Assembly: GCA_009731375.1 (NCBI GenBank)
Contig: BJOX01000117.1
Location: 797,636 to 832,131 of the forward strand
Direction of reading: 5' to 3'
Source of the DNA: Paulinella micropora
Taxonomy: Eukaryota; Cercozoa; Imbricatea; Euglyphida
DNA: 34,496 nucleotides
In this document: positions 18,242 through 28,891 of the stretch, piece after piece
Layout of the letters: each line of letters begins with the position of its first letter
Numbering within the stretch: the stretch's first letter is position 1
The notes under the pieces: model-generated
Databases searched by the model: none
Seen by the model: the letters and a program-made list of their open reading frames with translations, nothing else
What the model was told of the DNA's origin: nothing
Translations under genes and position numbers: made by a program

Positions 18242-18433
18242 TAAAGTCGGGTGAAAAATTTCGGCCACCTCACCTTTCGGCCAACCGTAAATACGGGGAA
18301 TTTTGGGCTAAATTTTTTTGTGGATAACAAATGTACCGTAATTACCGGCTGGCCGAAATTCTTCACAACTTTGAATAACAAATGTACCGTTATTACGGGT
18401 TGATTTGCTCTGGCCGAAATTTTTCACTGTTCA
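18242..18433 (+). mobile_element. MITE family G, type II, copy c
   Basis: TAAAGTCGGGTGAAAAATTT...GCCGAAATTTTTCACTGTTCATA with type II internal landmarks; closest to copy a. Confidence 0.75.
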
Positions 18434-18607
18434 TAGGTCGGGTGAAAAATTTCGGCCACGAAATATTTCGGCCAGTGATTTGCCACCGCAGAATACGTGG
18501 ATTTTTCACGAAACTTTGGGTGGCCGGAATTCTTCCCCAACTTTTCACCGCAACATACGTTATTTTTTACCGAAATTTGAGGCGGGCAAAATTTTTCACT
18601 GTGCCTT
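18434..18607 (-). mobile_element. MITE family G, type I, copy e
   Basis: TAGGTCGGGTGAAAAATTTC...CAAAATTTTTCACTGTGCCTT, tail-to-head with G-II copy c. It ends 5 nt before exon 18613-18672, whose acceptor is GCCTTGATAG. Confidence 0.7.
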
Positions 18608-18612
18608 GATAG

Positions 18613-18672
18613 ATGGGATGGCTTTTGGTGTTCAAGAAGGTCTATCCGGACGATCTACTGACTTTTCTGCAG
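18613..18672 (+). CDS. Micro-exon, AFG..QE...DFSAG family (phase 1-1)
   Basis: GCCTTGATAG|ATGGGATGGC...TTTCTGCAG|GTATGT, 60 nt, both borders good. With the carried G it encodes DGMAFGVQEGLSGRSTDFSA and passes one base on. It is the best-bordered member of a family with relatives at 17661/17941, 19956, 20324, 20410, 20488, 21127, 21252, 21344, 21441 (inverted) and 21602. No known domain recognised; the symmetric phase lets copies be added or skipped without a frameshift. Confidence 0.6.
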
Positions 18673-18726
18673 GTATGTATGTATGTATGTATGTATGTAT
18701 GTATGTATGTATGTATGCATGCATGT
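18673..18726. repeat. (GTAT)n microsatellite
   Basis: GTAT/GCAT tract immediately after the donor, overlapping the first intron bases. Confidence 0.95.
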
Positions 18727-18727
18727 T

Positions 18728-18930
18728 AAGTAGATAGATAGGTAGGTAATTGATCAGTTAGGCAGGTTCATAGATGCAAGCAGGCAGACAGATAGAGTAC
18801 AAAGTAAGTAGGTAGGTAGATAATTGATTAGTTAGACAGGTTGATGGATGCAAGCAGGCAGATAGATAGGTTATAAAGTAAGTAGGTAGGTTGGTAATCG
18901 ATGAGATAGACAGGTTGATAGGTGAGATTA
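18728..18930. repeat. Imperfect 75-bp direct repeat
   Basis: GTAATTGATCAGTTAGGCAGG...GATGCAAGCAGGCAGACAGATAG...AAAGTAAGTAGGTAGG recurs two to three times (about 18745, 18818 and 18891) with drift. No gene. Confidence 0.6.
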
Positions 18931-19556
<626 letters not shown>

Positions 19557-19633
19557 CAAAGGATAGCTTGCAAGCTAGAAACATACATAAAGTAGAATGG
19601 AAGATTCATACAAGACTTATTTTTTATAAACAG

Positions 19634-19954
19634 GATATATATATATATAATATGAGAGAGAGAGAGGGAGATATATATATATATATATGGAGATATATAT
19701 ATATAATATGTATATCTATATATATATATATGTATATGTATATTTAATATGTTTATACGTGTATATATGTATATGATGATATATATACATATTATATATA
19801 TATATATATGTATATGTATATATATTATATATATATGTATATGTATATATATATATGTGTGTGTATGTATACATATATAGATATATATAATATATATATA
19901 TATATATGTATGTATGTATTTATATGTATATATATACATATATATATACATATA
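19634..19954. repeat. (TA)n-rich tract
   Basis: TATATG/TATACA/TATA mixture reaching to the acceptor of exon 19956. The 19556-19633 piece before it is unique with no supported gene. Confidence 0.9.
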
Positions 19955-19955
19955 G

Positions 19956-20012
19956 ATGGGTTGGCTTTTGGTCAAGAAAATACGTCCTCACTCTCATCTG
20001 ATTTCTTTACAG
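19956..20012 (+). CDS. Micro-exon, AFG..QE...DFSAG family (phase 1-1)
   Basis: CATATAG|ATGGGTTGGC...TCTTTACAG|GTACGA, 57 nt, encoding [19 protein letters not shown] with the carried G. Aligns with 18613-18672 over its whole length with one codon fewer. The donor flank GTACGAAGTAGATAGG recurs after the three shortened copies downstream. Confidence 0.55.
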
Positions 20013-20019
20013 GTACGAA

Positions 20020-20323
<304 letters not shown>

Positions 20324-20361
20324 AGAAAATATGTCCTCACTCTTATCTGACATCTCTACAG
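20324..20361 (+). pseudogene. Shortened copy of micro-exon 19956-20012
   Basis: AAGAAAATATGTCCTCACTC...ATCTCTACAG|GTACGA matches the 3' two-thirds of 19956-20012. In the family frame it reads ENMSSLLSDIST and keeps the donor, but the 5' part is replaced by GATA repeat and no clear acceptor with the right phase remains except AAAG. Confidence 0.4.
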
Positions 20362-20409
20362 GTACGAAGTAGATAGGTAGGTAGGTAGGTAGGTAGATAA
20401 GTTTATTAG

Positions 20410-20431
20410 TATCATCTGATATCTCTAACAG
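20410..20431 (+). pseudogene. 3' fragment of the DFSAG family with a 1-nt insertion
   Basis: ATTAG|TATCATCTGATATCTCTAACAG|GTACGA. 22 nt rather than 21, so use as an exon would shift frame. Otherwise like the next copy. Confidence 0.4.
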
Positions 20432-20487
20432 GTACGAAGTAGATAGGTAGGTAGGTAGGTAGGTAGGTAGGTAGGTAGGTAGATTAG

Positions 20488-20508
20488 TATCATCTGATAT
20501 CTCTACAG
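20488..20508 (+). CDS. 21-nt micro-exon, 3' fragment of the DFSAG family (phase 1-1)
   Basis: ATTAG|TATCATCTGATATCTCTACAG|GTACGA, encoding V-SSDIST with the carried G. Splice borders and phase are intact, so it could be used as a seven-codon exon, but it may equally be a decayed copy. Confidence 0.3.
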
Positions 20509-20609
20509 GTACGAAGTAGATAGGTAGGTAGGTAGGTAGTAGATAGATAGGTAGGTAGGTAGGTAGATAAGCTGATCAGCCGAACAAGTTGATTGATGCC
20601 AATTGGCGA

Positions 20610-20703
<94 letters not shown>

Positions 20704-20705
20704 GT

Positions 20706-20707
<2 letters not shown>

Positions 20708-20753
<46 letters not shown>

Positions 20754-20834
20754 ATTATATGTATATACATATATATATATATATCTGTATCTATGTCTAT
20801 ATCTATGTCTATATCTATGTCTATATCTATATTT

Positions 20835-20865
<31 letters not shown>

Positions 20866-21115
20866 TATCTGTATCTATGTCTATATCTATGTCTATATCT
20901 ATGTCCATATCTATATCTATATCTATATCTATATCTATATCTGTATCTATATCTATATCTATATCTATATCTATATCTATATCTATGTCTATAGCTATAC
21001 CTATACCTACATCTTTATCTATTTTCATATTTGTATGTAATTATATCTGTATCTATATCTGTATCTATATCTACATCTAGTCTACGTCTACATCTACATC
21101 TACAATCATTTTTAT
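20708..21115. repeat. (TA)n and (ATATCT)n tracts
   Basis: TA at 20708-20785, then ATATCT/ATGTCT hexanucleotides and CTACAT variants. Confidence 0.95.
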
Positions 21116-21126
21116 ATCTACATAAG

Positions 21127-21164
21127 CCGGATGGCTTTTGCTGGCCACGAAGAGTCCGGACTTT
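21127..21164 (+). pseudogene. Degenerate AFG-family micro-exon copy with a stop
   Basis: CCGGATGGCTTTTGCTGGCC...ACGAAGAGTCCGGACTTTGA. The family frame reads MAFAGHEESGL then TGA, and the acceptor CATAAG is in the wrong phase. A decayed copy. Confidence 0.4.
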
Positions 21165-21251
21165 GATTTTCTCTCATATATCTGTGTCTCCATATCTATA
21201 TCCATATCCATATCTACATCTACATTTACATCTACATCTACATTTATATAG

Positions 21252-21276
21252 GGGGCCAAGAAAAAGAATCTTTATC
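21252..21276 (+). pseudogene. Truncated AFG-family copy
   Basis: TATATAG|GGGGCCAAGAAAAAGAATC reads G-GQEKESL in phase 1. It corresponds to the QEKESL part of 21344; no donor, and hexanucleotide repeat follows. Confidence 0.35.
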
Positions 21277-21343
21277 TATATCTTTATCTATACCATTATC
21301 CATATCTTTATCCGTATCTACATCTACATATACATCTACATAG

Positions 21344-21385
21344 GCGGGACGGCCTTTGTGTCACAAAAAGAAAAAGAGTCTTTAT
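21344..21385 (+). pseudogene. AFG-family copy without a 3' half
   Basis: ACATAG|GCGGGACGGCCTTTG...AAAGAGTCTTTA reads [14 protein letters not shown] in phase 1, close to 21602-21664, but the DFSA half and donor are replaced by (TTTATC)n. It forms the left arm of a fold-back with 21441-21478. Confidence 0.4.
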
Positions 21386-21440
21386 CTATATCTTTATCTA
21401 GATAAAGATATGGATAAGGGAATAGATAAAGATATAGATA

Positions 21441-21478
21441 AAAACTCTTCTTCTTGGTCCGCAAAACCCGTCCCGCCT
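21441..21478 (-). pseudogene. Inverted AFG-family copy
   Basis: On the minus strand this reads GGCGGGACGGGTTTTGCGG-ACCAAGAAGAAGAGTTT, the counterpart of 21344-21385. The TTTATC repeats between them are also inverted. Confidence 0.45.
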
Positions 21479-21479
21479 G

Positions 21480-21560
21480 TGCAGGTGTAGATGTCGATGT
21501 AGATGTAGATGTAGATGTAGATGTAGATGTAGATGTAGATGTAGATGTAGATGTAGACAC
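21480..21560. repeat. (GTAGAT)n hexanucleotide
   Basis: GTAGAT tract following the inverted copy. Confidence 0.95.
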
Positions 21561-21601
21561 GGATAAAGACATGGAGAAAGATATAGATAACATCTATATA
21601 G

Positions 21602-21663
21602 GCGGAACAGCCTTTGTGTCACAAGGAGAAAAAGAGACAGCACTAACACCTGACTTCTCTGCT

Positions 21664-21664
<1 letters not shown>
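21602..21664 (+). CDS. Micro-exon, AFG..QE...DFSAG family (phase 1-1)
   Basis: CTATATAG|GCGGAACAGCC...TTCTCTGCTG|GTATAT, 63 nt: [21 protein letters not shown] with the carried base. Full-length member with both borders; QG-EKE replaces the QE segment of the other full copies. Next compatible exon is 22361-22418. Confidence 0.55.
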
Positions 21665-22006
<342 letters not shown>

Positions 22007-22030
22007 GCCCCTTGTTATTAGCTAAAAAGC

Positions 22031-22337
22031 TTGCGATGGAAATGAGATGGAGATGGAGATGGAGATGGAGGTGGAGATGGAGGTGGAGATGAAGATGGAG
22101 ATGGAGATGGAGATGAGATGGAGATGAGATGGAGATGAGATGGAGATGAGATGGAGATGGAGATGGAGATGGAGATGGATGAGATGGAGATGAGATGGAG
22201 ATGGAGATGGAGATGGAGATGAGATGGAGATGAAGATGGAGATGGAGATGAGATGGAGATGGAGATGGAGATGGAGAGGAGATGGAGATGAGATGGAGAT
22301 GGAGATGGAGATGGAGATGGAGATGGAGATGGAGATA
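22031..22337. repeat. (GGAGAT)n tract, about 300 bp
   Basis: GGAGAT/GAGATGAGAT units. Preceded at 22021 by TTATTAG|CTAAAAAGCTTGCG, a weak exon-like start that I do not call. The Arg-Trp and His-Leu ORFs here are repeat translations. Confidence 0.95.
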
Positions 22338-22360
22338 TGGTGATGGTGCTTGCATGTTAG

Positions 22361-22418
22361 CACCAAGTCCCGCGAGGCTAATAGCAGAGCTACTGCTGGG
22401 GGGCACGGACCCCGCCTC
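22361..22418 (+). CDS. Candidate micro-exon APSPARLIAELLLGGTDPA (phase 1-2)
   Basis: TGCATGTTAG|CACCAAGTCC...CCCGCCTC|GTCTCT, 58 nt. Phase 1 from exon 21602-21664 gives A-PSPARLIAELLLGGTDPA with two bases (TC) left, which complete TCA (Ser) with the first base of exon 23286-23367, whose only open frame needs exactly that phase. GTCTCT is also the donor at 17957 and 5796. Confidence 0.5.
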
Positions 22419-22963
<545 letters not shown>

Positions 22964-22973
22964 NNNNNNNNNN
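22964..22973. other. Assembly gap (10 N)
   Basis: Ten N within CT repeat; both flanks are near-identical. Confidence 1.
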
Positions 22974-23272
<299 letters not shown>

Positions 23273-23285
23273 CTCTTACCAACAG

Positions 23286-23367
23286 AGACCTTGCGGCCAG
23301 GTTGCCAAGGCTTGATATAGTTGAAGCAAACAGAAAAATGGCGAGTAATGAGGCGAAGAAGCTGGAT
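23286..23367 (+). CDS. Candidate exon, 27 codons (phase 2-0)
   Basis: A long pyrimidine tract and CTTACCAACAG form a strong acceptor; GAT|GTAAGT is a consensus donor. Two of three frames have stops; the open one starts in phase 2 and reads DLAARLPRLDIVEANRKMAS then NEAKKLD, a charged helix-prone segment. With 22361-22418 it gives ...GGTDPA-S-DLAARL. No family recognised. Confidence 0.65.
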
Positions 23368-23436
23368 GTAAGTACAGCACAAGATGACCTCGACATCGGT
23401 TGCATTAATATCCATTCATCTATATATACATATATG

Positions 23437-23530
23437 CATTATGAAAAGTAATTGAATCAAAGTTGGAACTTTTGATTTCTTTTTACTTGAATGTCATTTG
23501 TAAGATTGGATGATATATGTGCAGACGAAG
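23437..23530. repeat. Left copy of a duplicated flank around the purine block
   Basis: ATGAAAAGTAATTGAATCAAAGTTG...TGAATGTCATT...GATATATGTGCAGAC matches, with divergence, 25466-25550. Confidence 0.6.
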
Positions 23531-23618
23531 TAGTTGTAGTAGTAGGAGGAGGAGGAGGAGGAGGAGGAGGAGTAGGAGGAGGAGGAGGAGGAGTAGGAGT
23601 AGTAGTAGTAGGAGTAGG

Positions 23619-23653
<35 letters not shown>

Positions 23654-24126
23654 TGGTAGTAGTAGTAGTAGTAGTAGTAGTAGGAGGAGGAGGAGGAGGA
23701 GGAGGAGGAGGAGGAGGAGGAGGAGGAGAAGAAGAAGAAGAAGAAGAAGAAGAAGAAGAAGAAGAAGAAGAAGAAGAAGAAGAAGAAGAAGAAGAAGAAG
23801 AAGGAAGAGGGAAGAGGGAGGAGGGAGGAAGAAGAAGAAGAAGAAGAAGAAGAAGAAGAAGAAGAAGAAGAAGAAGAAGAAGAAGAAGAAGAAGAAGAGG
23901 AGAGGAAGAAGAGAGGTAGAAGAGAAGGAAGAGGAAGAAGAGGAAGAGGAGGAAGAGGAAGAAGAAAGAAGGAAGAAGGAGAAGGGAGGAGGAGGAAGGA
24001 GGAGGAAGAAGAAGAAGAAGAAGAAGAAGAAGAAGAAGAAGAAGAAGAAGAAGAAGAAGAAGAAGAAGAAGACGAAGAAGAAGAAGAAGAAGAAGAAGAA
24101 GAAGAAGAAGAAGAAGAAGAAGAAGA
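23531..24126. repeat. Purine-rich (GTA/GGA/GAA)n tract
   Basis: GTA and GGA trinucleotides to about 23728, then GAA/GGAA to the gap. Open in several frames on both strands purely from composition. Confidence 0.95.
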
Positions 24127-25019
24127 NNNNNNNNNNNNNNNNNNNNNNNNNNNNNNNNNNNNNNNNNNNNNNNNNNNNNNNNNNNNNNNNNNNNNNNNNN
24201 NNNNNNNNNNNNNNNNNNNNNNNNNNNNNNNNNNNNNNNNNNNNNNNNNNNNNNNNNNNNNNNNNNNNNNNNNNNNNNNNNNNNNNNNNNNNNNNNNNNN
24301 NNNNNNNNNNNNNNNNNNNNNNNNNNNNNNNNNNNNNNNNNNNNNNNNNNNNNNNNNNNNNNNNNNNNNNNNNNNNNNNNNNNNNNNNNNNNNNNNNNNN
24401 NNNNNNNNNNNNNNNNNNNNNNNNNNNNNNNNNNNNNNNNNNNNNNNNNNNNNNNNNNNNNNNNNNNNNNNNNNNNNNNNNNNNNNNNNNNNNNNNNNNN
24501 NNNNNNNNNNNNNNNNNNNNNNNNNNNNNNNNNNNNNNNNNNNNNNNNNNNNNNNNNNNNNNNNNNNNNNNNNNNNNNNNNNNNNNNNNNNNNNNNNNNN
24601 NNNNNNNNNNNNNNNNNNNNNNNNNNNNNNNNNNNNNNNNNNNNNNNNNNNNNNNNNNNNNNNNNNNNNNNNNNNNNNNNNNNNNNNNNNNNNNNNNNNN
24701 NNNNNNNNNNNNNNNNNNNNNNNNNNNNNNNNNNNNNNNNNNNNNNNNNNNNNNNNNNNNNNNNNNNNNNNNNNNNNNNNNNNNNNNNNNNNNNNNNNNN
24801 NNNNNNNNNNNNNNNNNNNNNNNNNNNNNNNNNNNNNNNNNNNNNNNNNNNNNNNNNNNNNNNNNNNNNNNNNNNNNNNNNNNNNNNNNNNNNNNNNNNN
24901 NNNNNNNNNNNNNNNNNNNNNNNNNNNNNNNNNNNNNNNNNNNNNNNNNNNNNNNNNNNNNNNNNNNNNNNNNNNNNNNNNNNNNNNNNNNNNNNNNNNN
25001 NNNNNNNNNNNNNNNNNNN
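24127..25019. other. Assembly gap (893 N)
   Basis: Run of N inside GAA repeat. A phase 0-1 exon needed between 23367 and 25651 could lie here or be absent. Confidence 1.
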
Positions 25020-25381
25020 GAAGAAGAAGAAGAAGAAGAAGAAGAAGAAGAAGAAGAAAAAGAAGAAGAAGAAGAAGAAGAAGAAGAAGAGGAAGGAAGG
25101 AAGAGGAAGGAAGGAAGAGGAAGGAAGGAAGAGGAAGGAGGAGGAAGGAAGGAAGAGGAAGGAAAGAAGAGGAAGGAAAGAAGAGGAAGGAAAGAAGAGG
25201 AAGGAAAGAAGAGGAAGAAAAGAAGAGGAAGAAAAGAAGAGGAAGAAGAAGAGGAAGAAGAAGAGGAAGAAGAAGAGGAAGAAGAAGAGGAAGAAGAAGA
25301 GGAAGATGAAGAGGAAGAAGAAGAGAAAGAAGAAGAGGAAGAAGAAGAGGAAGAAGAAGAGGAAGAAGAAGAAAGAAGAAG

Positions 25382-25413
<32 letters not shown>

Positions 25414-25414
25414 G

Positions 25415-25444
<30 letters not shown>
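25020..25444. repeat. (GAA)n/(GGAA)n polypurine tract
   Basis: Purine trinucleotide and GGAAGGAA repeat continuing after the gap. Confidence 0.95.
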
Positions 25445-25445
<1 letters not shown>

Positions 25446-25465
25446 TTTGTTTGTAGCAAAATGAA

Positions 25466-25556
25466 TCATGAAAAGCGATGAAATCAAAGTTGATTCATTT
25501 CGTCAATTGAATATCATTATTGATATTTTGTTGTATATATGCAGACAAATATGATG
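25466..25556. repeat. Right copy of a duplicated flank around the purine block
   Basis: ATGAAAAGCGATGAAATCAAAG...TGAATATCATT...GTATATATGCAGAC, diverged copy of 23437-23530. Confidence 0.6.
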
Positions 25557-25569
25557 TATTATGTTATAA

Positions 25570-25572
<3 letters not shown>

Positions 25573-25605
<33 letters not shown>

Positions 25606-25648
25606 CCTATCTATCTATCTATCTATCTATCTATATATGTATATATAT
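25573..25648. repeat. (TATC)n microsatellite
   Basis: TATC tract ending in ATATATAG, the acceptor of exon 25651. Confidence 0.95.
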
Positions 25649-25650
25649 AG

Positions 25651-25843
25651 ACGAAACTCCGCGACGTCTTATCCTGCAACATATCTTCTCTTCTTCTTCT
25701 TCTTCTTCTTCTTCTTCTTCTTCTTCTTCTTCTTCTTCTTCACCACCTGCTGTTCGTGCGTTACGTGATGAATTGAAGGCAACCACCTTGTCTCCAAGCA
25801 GCTCTTTGTCGGAAATGAATAACCACCCTTTTCTCCCACGAAG
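25651..25843 (+). CDS. Candidate exon with a poly-Ser run (phase 1-2)
   Basis: ATATATATAG|ACGAAACTCC...CCACGAAG|GTCACT. In phase 1 it reads D-ETPRRLILQHIF, about 18 Ser encoded by (TTC)n read as TCT, then PPAVRALRDELKATTLSPSS and SLSEMNNHPFLPR, leaving AG for the next exon. The joint with 26830 gives AGG (Arg). A partial duplicate of its 3' end lies at 26173-26249. The Ser run shows a microsatellite expanding inside a coding exon without loss of frame. Confidence 0.5.
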
Positions 25844-25869
25844 GTCACTACTAGTATGACTAGAGTATA

Positions 25870-25870
<1 letters not shown>

Positions 25871-25924
<54 letters not shown>

Positions 25925-25927
25925 GCA

Positions 25928-26010
<83 letters not shown>

Positions 26011-26021
26011 CAGTGGTGGTG

Positions 26022-26101
<80 letters not shown>

Positions 26102-26117
26102 GGTGGTGGTGGTGGTG

Positions 26118-26165
<48 letters not shown>
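25871..26165. repeat. (CTA)n, (GTA)n and (GTG)n tracts
   Basis: CTA at 25871-25924, then GTA with GTG blocks at 26013-26030 and 26091-26128. The CTA to GTA change is a strand switch around TAGCATAG. Confidence 0.95.
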
Positions 26166-26172
26166 TGAATTG

Positions 26173-26249
26173 GTGACGTCCAACTTGTTTCCAAACAGCT
26201 CGGATGTCCGAAATGAATAACCACCCTTTGCTCCAGTGAAAGTTACTAT
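26173..26249 (+). pseudogene. Diverged copy of the 3' end of exon 25651-25843
   Basis: ACTTGTTTCCAAACAGCTCG...GAAATGAATAACCACCCTTT...AGTTACTA matches 25781-25850. The MSEMNNHP frame is kept, but the donor GAAG|GTCACT has become CAGTGAAAGTT and a TGA follows, so it is not a usable exon. Confidence 0.5.
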
Positions 26250-26254
26250 TCATT

Positions 26255-26306
<52 letters not shown>

Positions 26307-26345
26307 CAGTAGTAGGAGTAGTAGTAGTAGTAGTAGTAGTAGTAG
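26255..26345. repeat. (GTA)n microsatellite
   Basis: GTA tract after the pseudo-exon. Confidence 0.95.
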
Positions 26346-26384
26346 GTGAGTCGGGTTCACATTTATCTTTCTTTTTCTCTTTGT

Positions 26385-26388
26385 CTTC

Positions 26389-26436
<48 letters not shown>

Positions 26437-26445
26437 TCTCTTTTA

Positions 26446-26493
<48 letters not shown>

Positions 26494-26571
26494 CTCTCGT
26501 TCTCTCTTTCTCTCTTTCTCTCTATCTCTCTCTCTCTCTCTCTCATCTCTTTCTCTCTTATCTCTTTCTCT

Positions 26572-26622
<51 letters not shown>

Positions 26623-26718
26623 TATCTCTCTCTCTCTTTCTTTCTTTCTTTCTCTCTCTCTCTCTCTCTCTTATCTCTCCCTCTCTCTCTCTCTCTCTCT
26701 TTATCTCTCTCTCTCCTT

Positions 26719-26753
<35 letters not shown>

Positions 26754-26786
26754 CCTCTTTCTTTTTCTTTTTTCTTTTTTTTTTTT

Positions 26787-26819
<33 letters not shown>

Positions 26820-26820
26820 C
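26385..26820. repeat. (CT)n tract and poly-T before an acceptor
   Basis: CT/CTTT mixture at 26385-26740, TA at 26736-26752, then T-rich 26757-26820. Serves as an exceptionally long pyrimidine tract for exon 26830. Confidence 0.95.
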
Positions 26821-26829
26821 TCCTATCAG

Positions 26830-27077
26830 GGGTCCTATCAGGCATGGCTCCCTCTCCTCCCCTCGCGACGTCATCTCTCACCTCCTCCTGGACGAACTCA
26901 CCAGCAGAGCACATCCTGACCACTCGGTTTTCTCCCCGTCCATTACGGCCCCCAACCTCTCGGACTTGACGGACGTCATAACCGTTACGACCTCGGACTT
27001 TGTGGACGTTCCTTCGGACTTCGTGCTGATTACATCGGAGTTTACGGCGGCGGAGCGAGAGATGCTGGGGAATAATG
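26830..27077 (+). CDS. Candidate exon, 82 codons, best single coding segment (phase 2-1)
   Basis: A poly-T tract and CTCCTATCAG form a strong acceptor; GGGAATAATG|GTAAAC is the donor. With AG carried from 25843 it reads R-GPIRHGSLSSPRDVISHLLL, then DELTSRAHPDHSVFSPSI, TAPNLSDLTDVITVTTSDF, VDVPSDFVLITSEFTAAERE and MLGNN. Note three spaced SDF/SDF/SEF motifs, reminiscent of the S-D-F ends of the micro-exon family. A second acceptor TCCTATCAG lies 12 nt downstream in the same phase. Balanced composition and a GC-rich, non-repetitive island argue for real coding. Family unknown. Confidence 0.65.
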
Positions 27078-27096
27078 GTAAACGAGAGATATATAG

Positions 27097-27097
<1 letters not shown>

Positions 27098-27164
<67 letters not shown>

Positions 27165-27185
27165 GATTATTATTATTGTTATTAA

Positions 27186-27249
<64 letters not shown>

Positions 27250-27253
27250 ATTA

Positions 27254-27299
<46 letters not shown>

Positions 27300-27374
27300 C
27301 ATTATTCTCACTATTATTATTGTTGTTGTTACTATTATTATTATTATTATCATTATTATTCTTGTTGTTATTAC

Positions 27375-27470
<96 letters not shown>

Positions 27471-27551
27471 TACTATTACTAATGCTATTACTAATACTAT
27501 TACTACTACTACTACTAATACTAATACTACTACTACTACTACTACTGCTAC

Positions 27552-27620
<69 letters not shown>
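27098..27620. repeat. (ATT)n with (GTT)n and (ACT)n blocks
   Basis: Trinucleotide tract of over 500 bp ending at SINE S1 copy 3. Confidence 0.95.
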
Positions 27621-27851
27621 GGACACCGTGATAGCCCAGTGGTCAAGTTCTACCATCTGGGCCCTGTCACCAGTTCGATTCCCGTCGGTGCCACCAGTAT
27701 TTTCATTGAACATACCGGTCCGTCTGGAAGTGTTGGATCTGCCCTTGCGGGGGTGTCATTAGAGCCTATCGTCAATTCTTCGTACTCCCCTCACGGGTGA
27801 GACGATGGAGGCGCATGTGCAGATTTGCATCAGCCATTGACAGAGAAGCAC

Positions 27852-27852
<1 letters not shown>
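27621..27852 (+). repeat. tRNA-derived SINE S1, copy 3
   Basis: Nearly identical to copy 2 (13613-13845), including box A TAGCCCAGTGGT and box B AGTTCGATTCC, with (ATT)n on both sides. Confidence 0.85.
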
Positions 27853-27902
<50 letters not shown>

Positions 27903-27988
27903 TATTATTATTATGATTATTATTGTTATTATTATTATTATTATTATTATGATTATTATTATTATTACTTATTATTATTATTATTATC
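27853..27988. repeat. (ATT)n microsatellite
   Basis: ATT tract with GATT and TGTT variants; it ends at TCCCTGAAAGGTGTTGG, which recurs at 29141. Confidence 0.95.
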
Positions 27989-28075
27989 CCTGAAAGGTGT
28001 TGGAGAAGGGGGTGGGGGTTTGGGGGGAGGGGGGAAATGAAAATTGTGTACCCCCCCAGCATTTCCGCACCCCTG

Positions 28076-28428
28076 TCGGAATAAATCATGGTTTGTGGGA
28101 ACGAGGAGGAGCTGGGAGCTCATATTGGCAGGGTGGTCAGCCCCAAACTCGATCTTGATGCTGATATGATTTTTTTGGAATTCACGCAAATATTTGCGTT
28201 AGGGCAGTGTCCTGAATGCGAAAATTCCTTCTTTTTTGGGCCTTTTTTTGCACCTCCCATCGGAATAAATCATGGTTTGTGGGAACGAGGAGCAGTTGGG
28301 AGCTCATATTGGCAGGGTGGTTAGCCCCAGACTCGATCTTGATGCTGGTATAATTTTTTGGAATTCACGAAAATATTTGCGTTAGGGTGTCCTGAATGCC
28401 AAATTTCCTTGTTTTTTGGCAGTACTTG
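28076..28428 (+). repeat. Satellite A, block 1 (two units of about 180 bp)
   Basis: Units starting CGGAATAAATCATGGTTTGTG at 28077 and 28259. Each contains GGGAGCTCATATTGGCAGGG, ACTCGATCTTGATGCTG and CACGCAAATATTTGCG (or a close variant; unit 2 has CACGAAAATATTTGCG), then GTGTCCTGAATGC and a T-run. Not coding. Confidence 0.85.
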
Positions 28429-28757
28429 CCGGTGCCTCCGGCAATTGAACGTACCCTGTCGGGTCCGGGGGAGCCCTGCGATTGCACGTACCCGTTCTGG
28501 TCGCGGGTGACACCCACACCTGAAAATTGAGGTTTTTTGCCACCAGGCGCCCTTTGCGGCACCTCCGGCGATTCAACGTACCCTGTCGAAGGGAAAGGGG
28601 GGGTCCGGGGGAGCCCTGCGATTGTACGTACCCGTTCTGGTCGCGGGTGGCACCCACACTTGAAAATTGAGGTTCTTTGCCACCAGACGCCCTTTGCGGC
28701 ACCTTCGGCAATTCAACGTACCCTGTCGAAGGGAAAGGGGGCGGGAGGGGAGGGCGG
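28429..28757 (+). repeat. Satellite B, block 1 (two to three units of about 130-145 bp)
   Basis: Units marked by GGCACCTCCGGCGATTCAACG, GTACGTACCCGTTCTGGTCG, ACACCTGAAAATTGAGGTT and GCCACCAGGCGCCCTTTGCG, at 28429, 28557 and 28698. Long ORFs on both strands follow the repeat and are not taken as genes. Confidence 0.85.
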
Positions 28758-28813
28758 GGGGGGGGGGGGGGGGGGGGCCCCCAAAAAAGGGAAAAAAAGG
28801 GGGGGGGGGGGGG
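28758..28813. other. G-run at a gap edge, probable sequencing artefact
   Basis: Runs of G broken by AAAAAAGGGAAAAAAAGGG before the 10-N gap. Unlike anything else here and suspicious as read-end noise. Confidence 0.6.
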
Positions 28814-28823
28814 NNNNNNNNNN
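28814..28823. other. Assembly gap (10 N)
   Basis: Ten N following the G-run. Confidence 1.
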
Positions 28824-28851
28824 ATCCTTTCAGGTGTTGGCGCAGCCCCTA

Positions 28852-28889
<38 letters not shown>

Positions 28890-28890
28890 G
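28824..28890. repeat. Satellite end sequence and (ATT)n
   Basis: CAGGTGTTGGCGCAGCCCCT then ATT. The same junction occurs at 30667-30690. Confidence 0.8.
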
Positions 28891-28891
28891 T

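Larger units (their letters stand above)
20372..20702. repeat. (TAGG)n and (GATA)n tracts around the short copies
   Basis: TAGG blocks after each GTACGAAGTAGATAGG, then GATA at 20610-20702. The repeated order of fragment, donor flank and TAGG shows tandem duplication of the whole unit. Confidence 0.9.

Noticed and set aside
22022-22366. Arg-Trp or His-Leu/Ile-Ser ORFs in the GGAGAT tract
   Set aside because: Hexanucleotide translation only; the possible acceptor at 22020 has no matching donor or phase.
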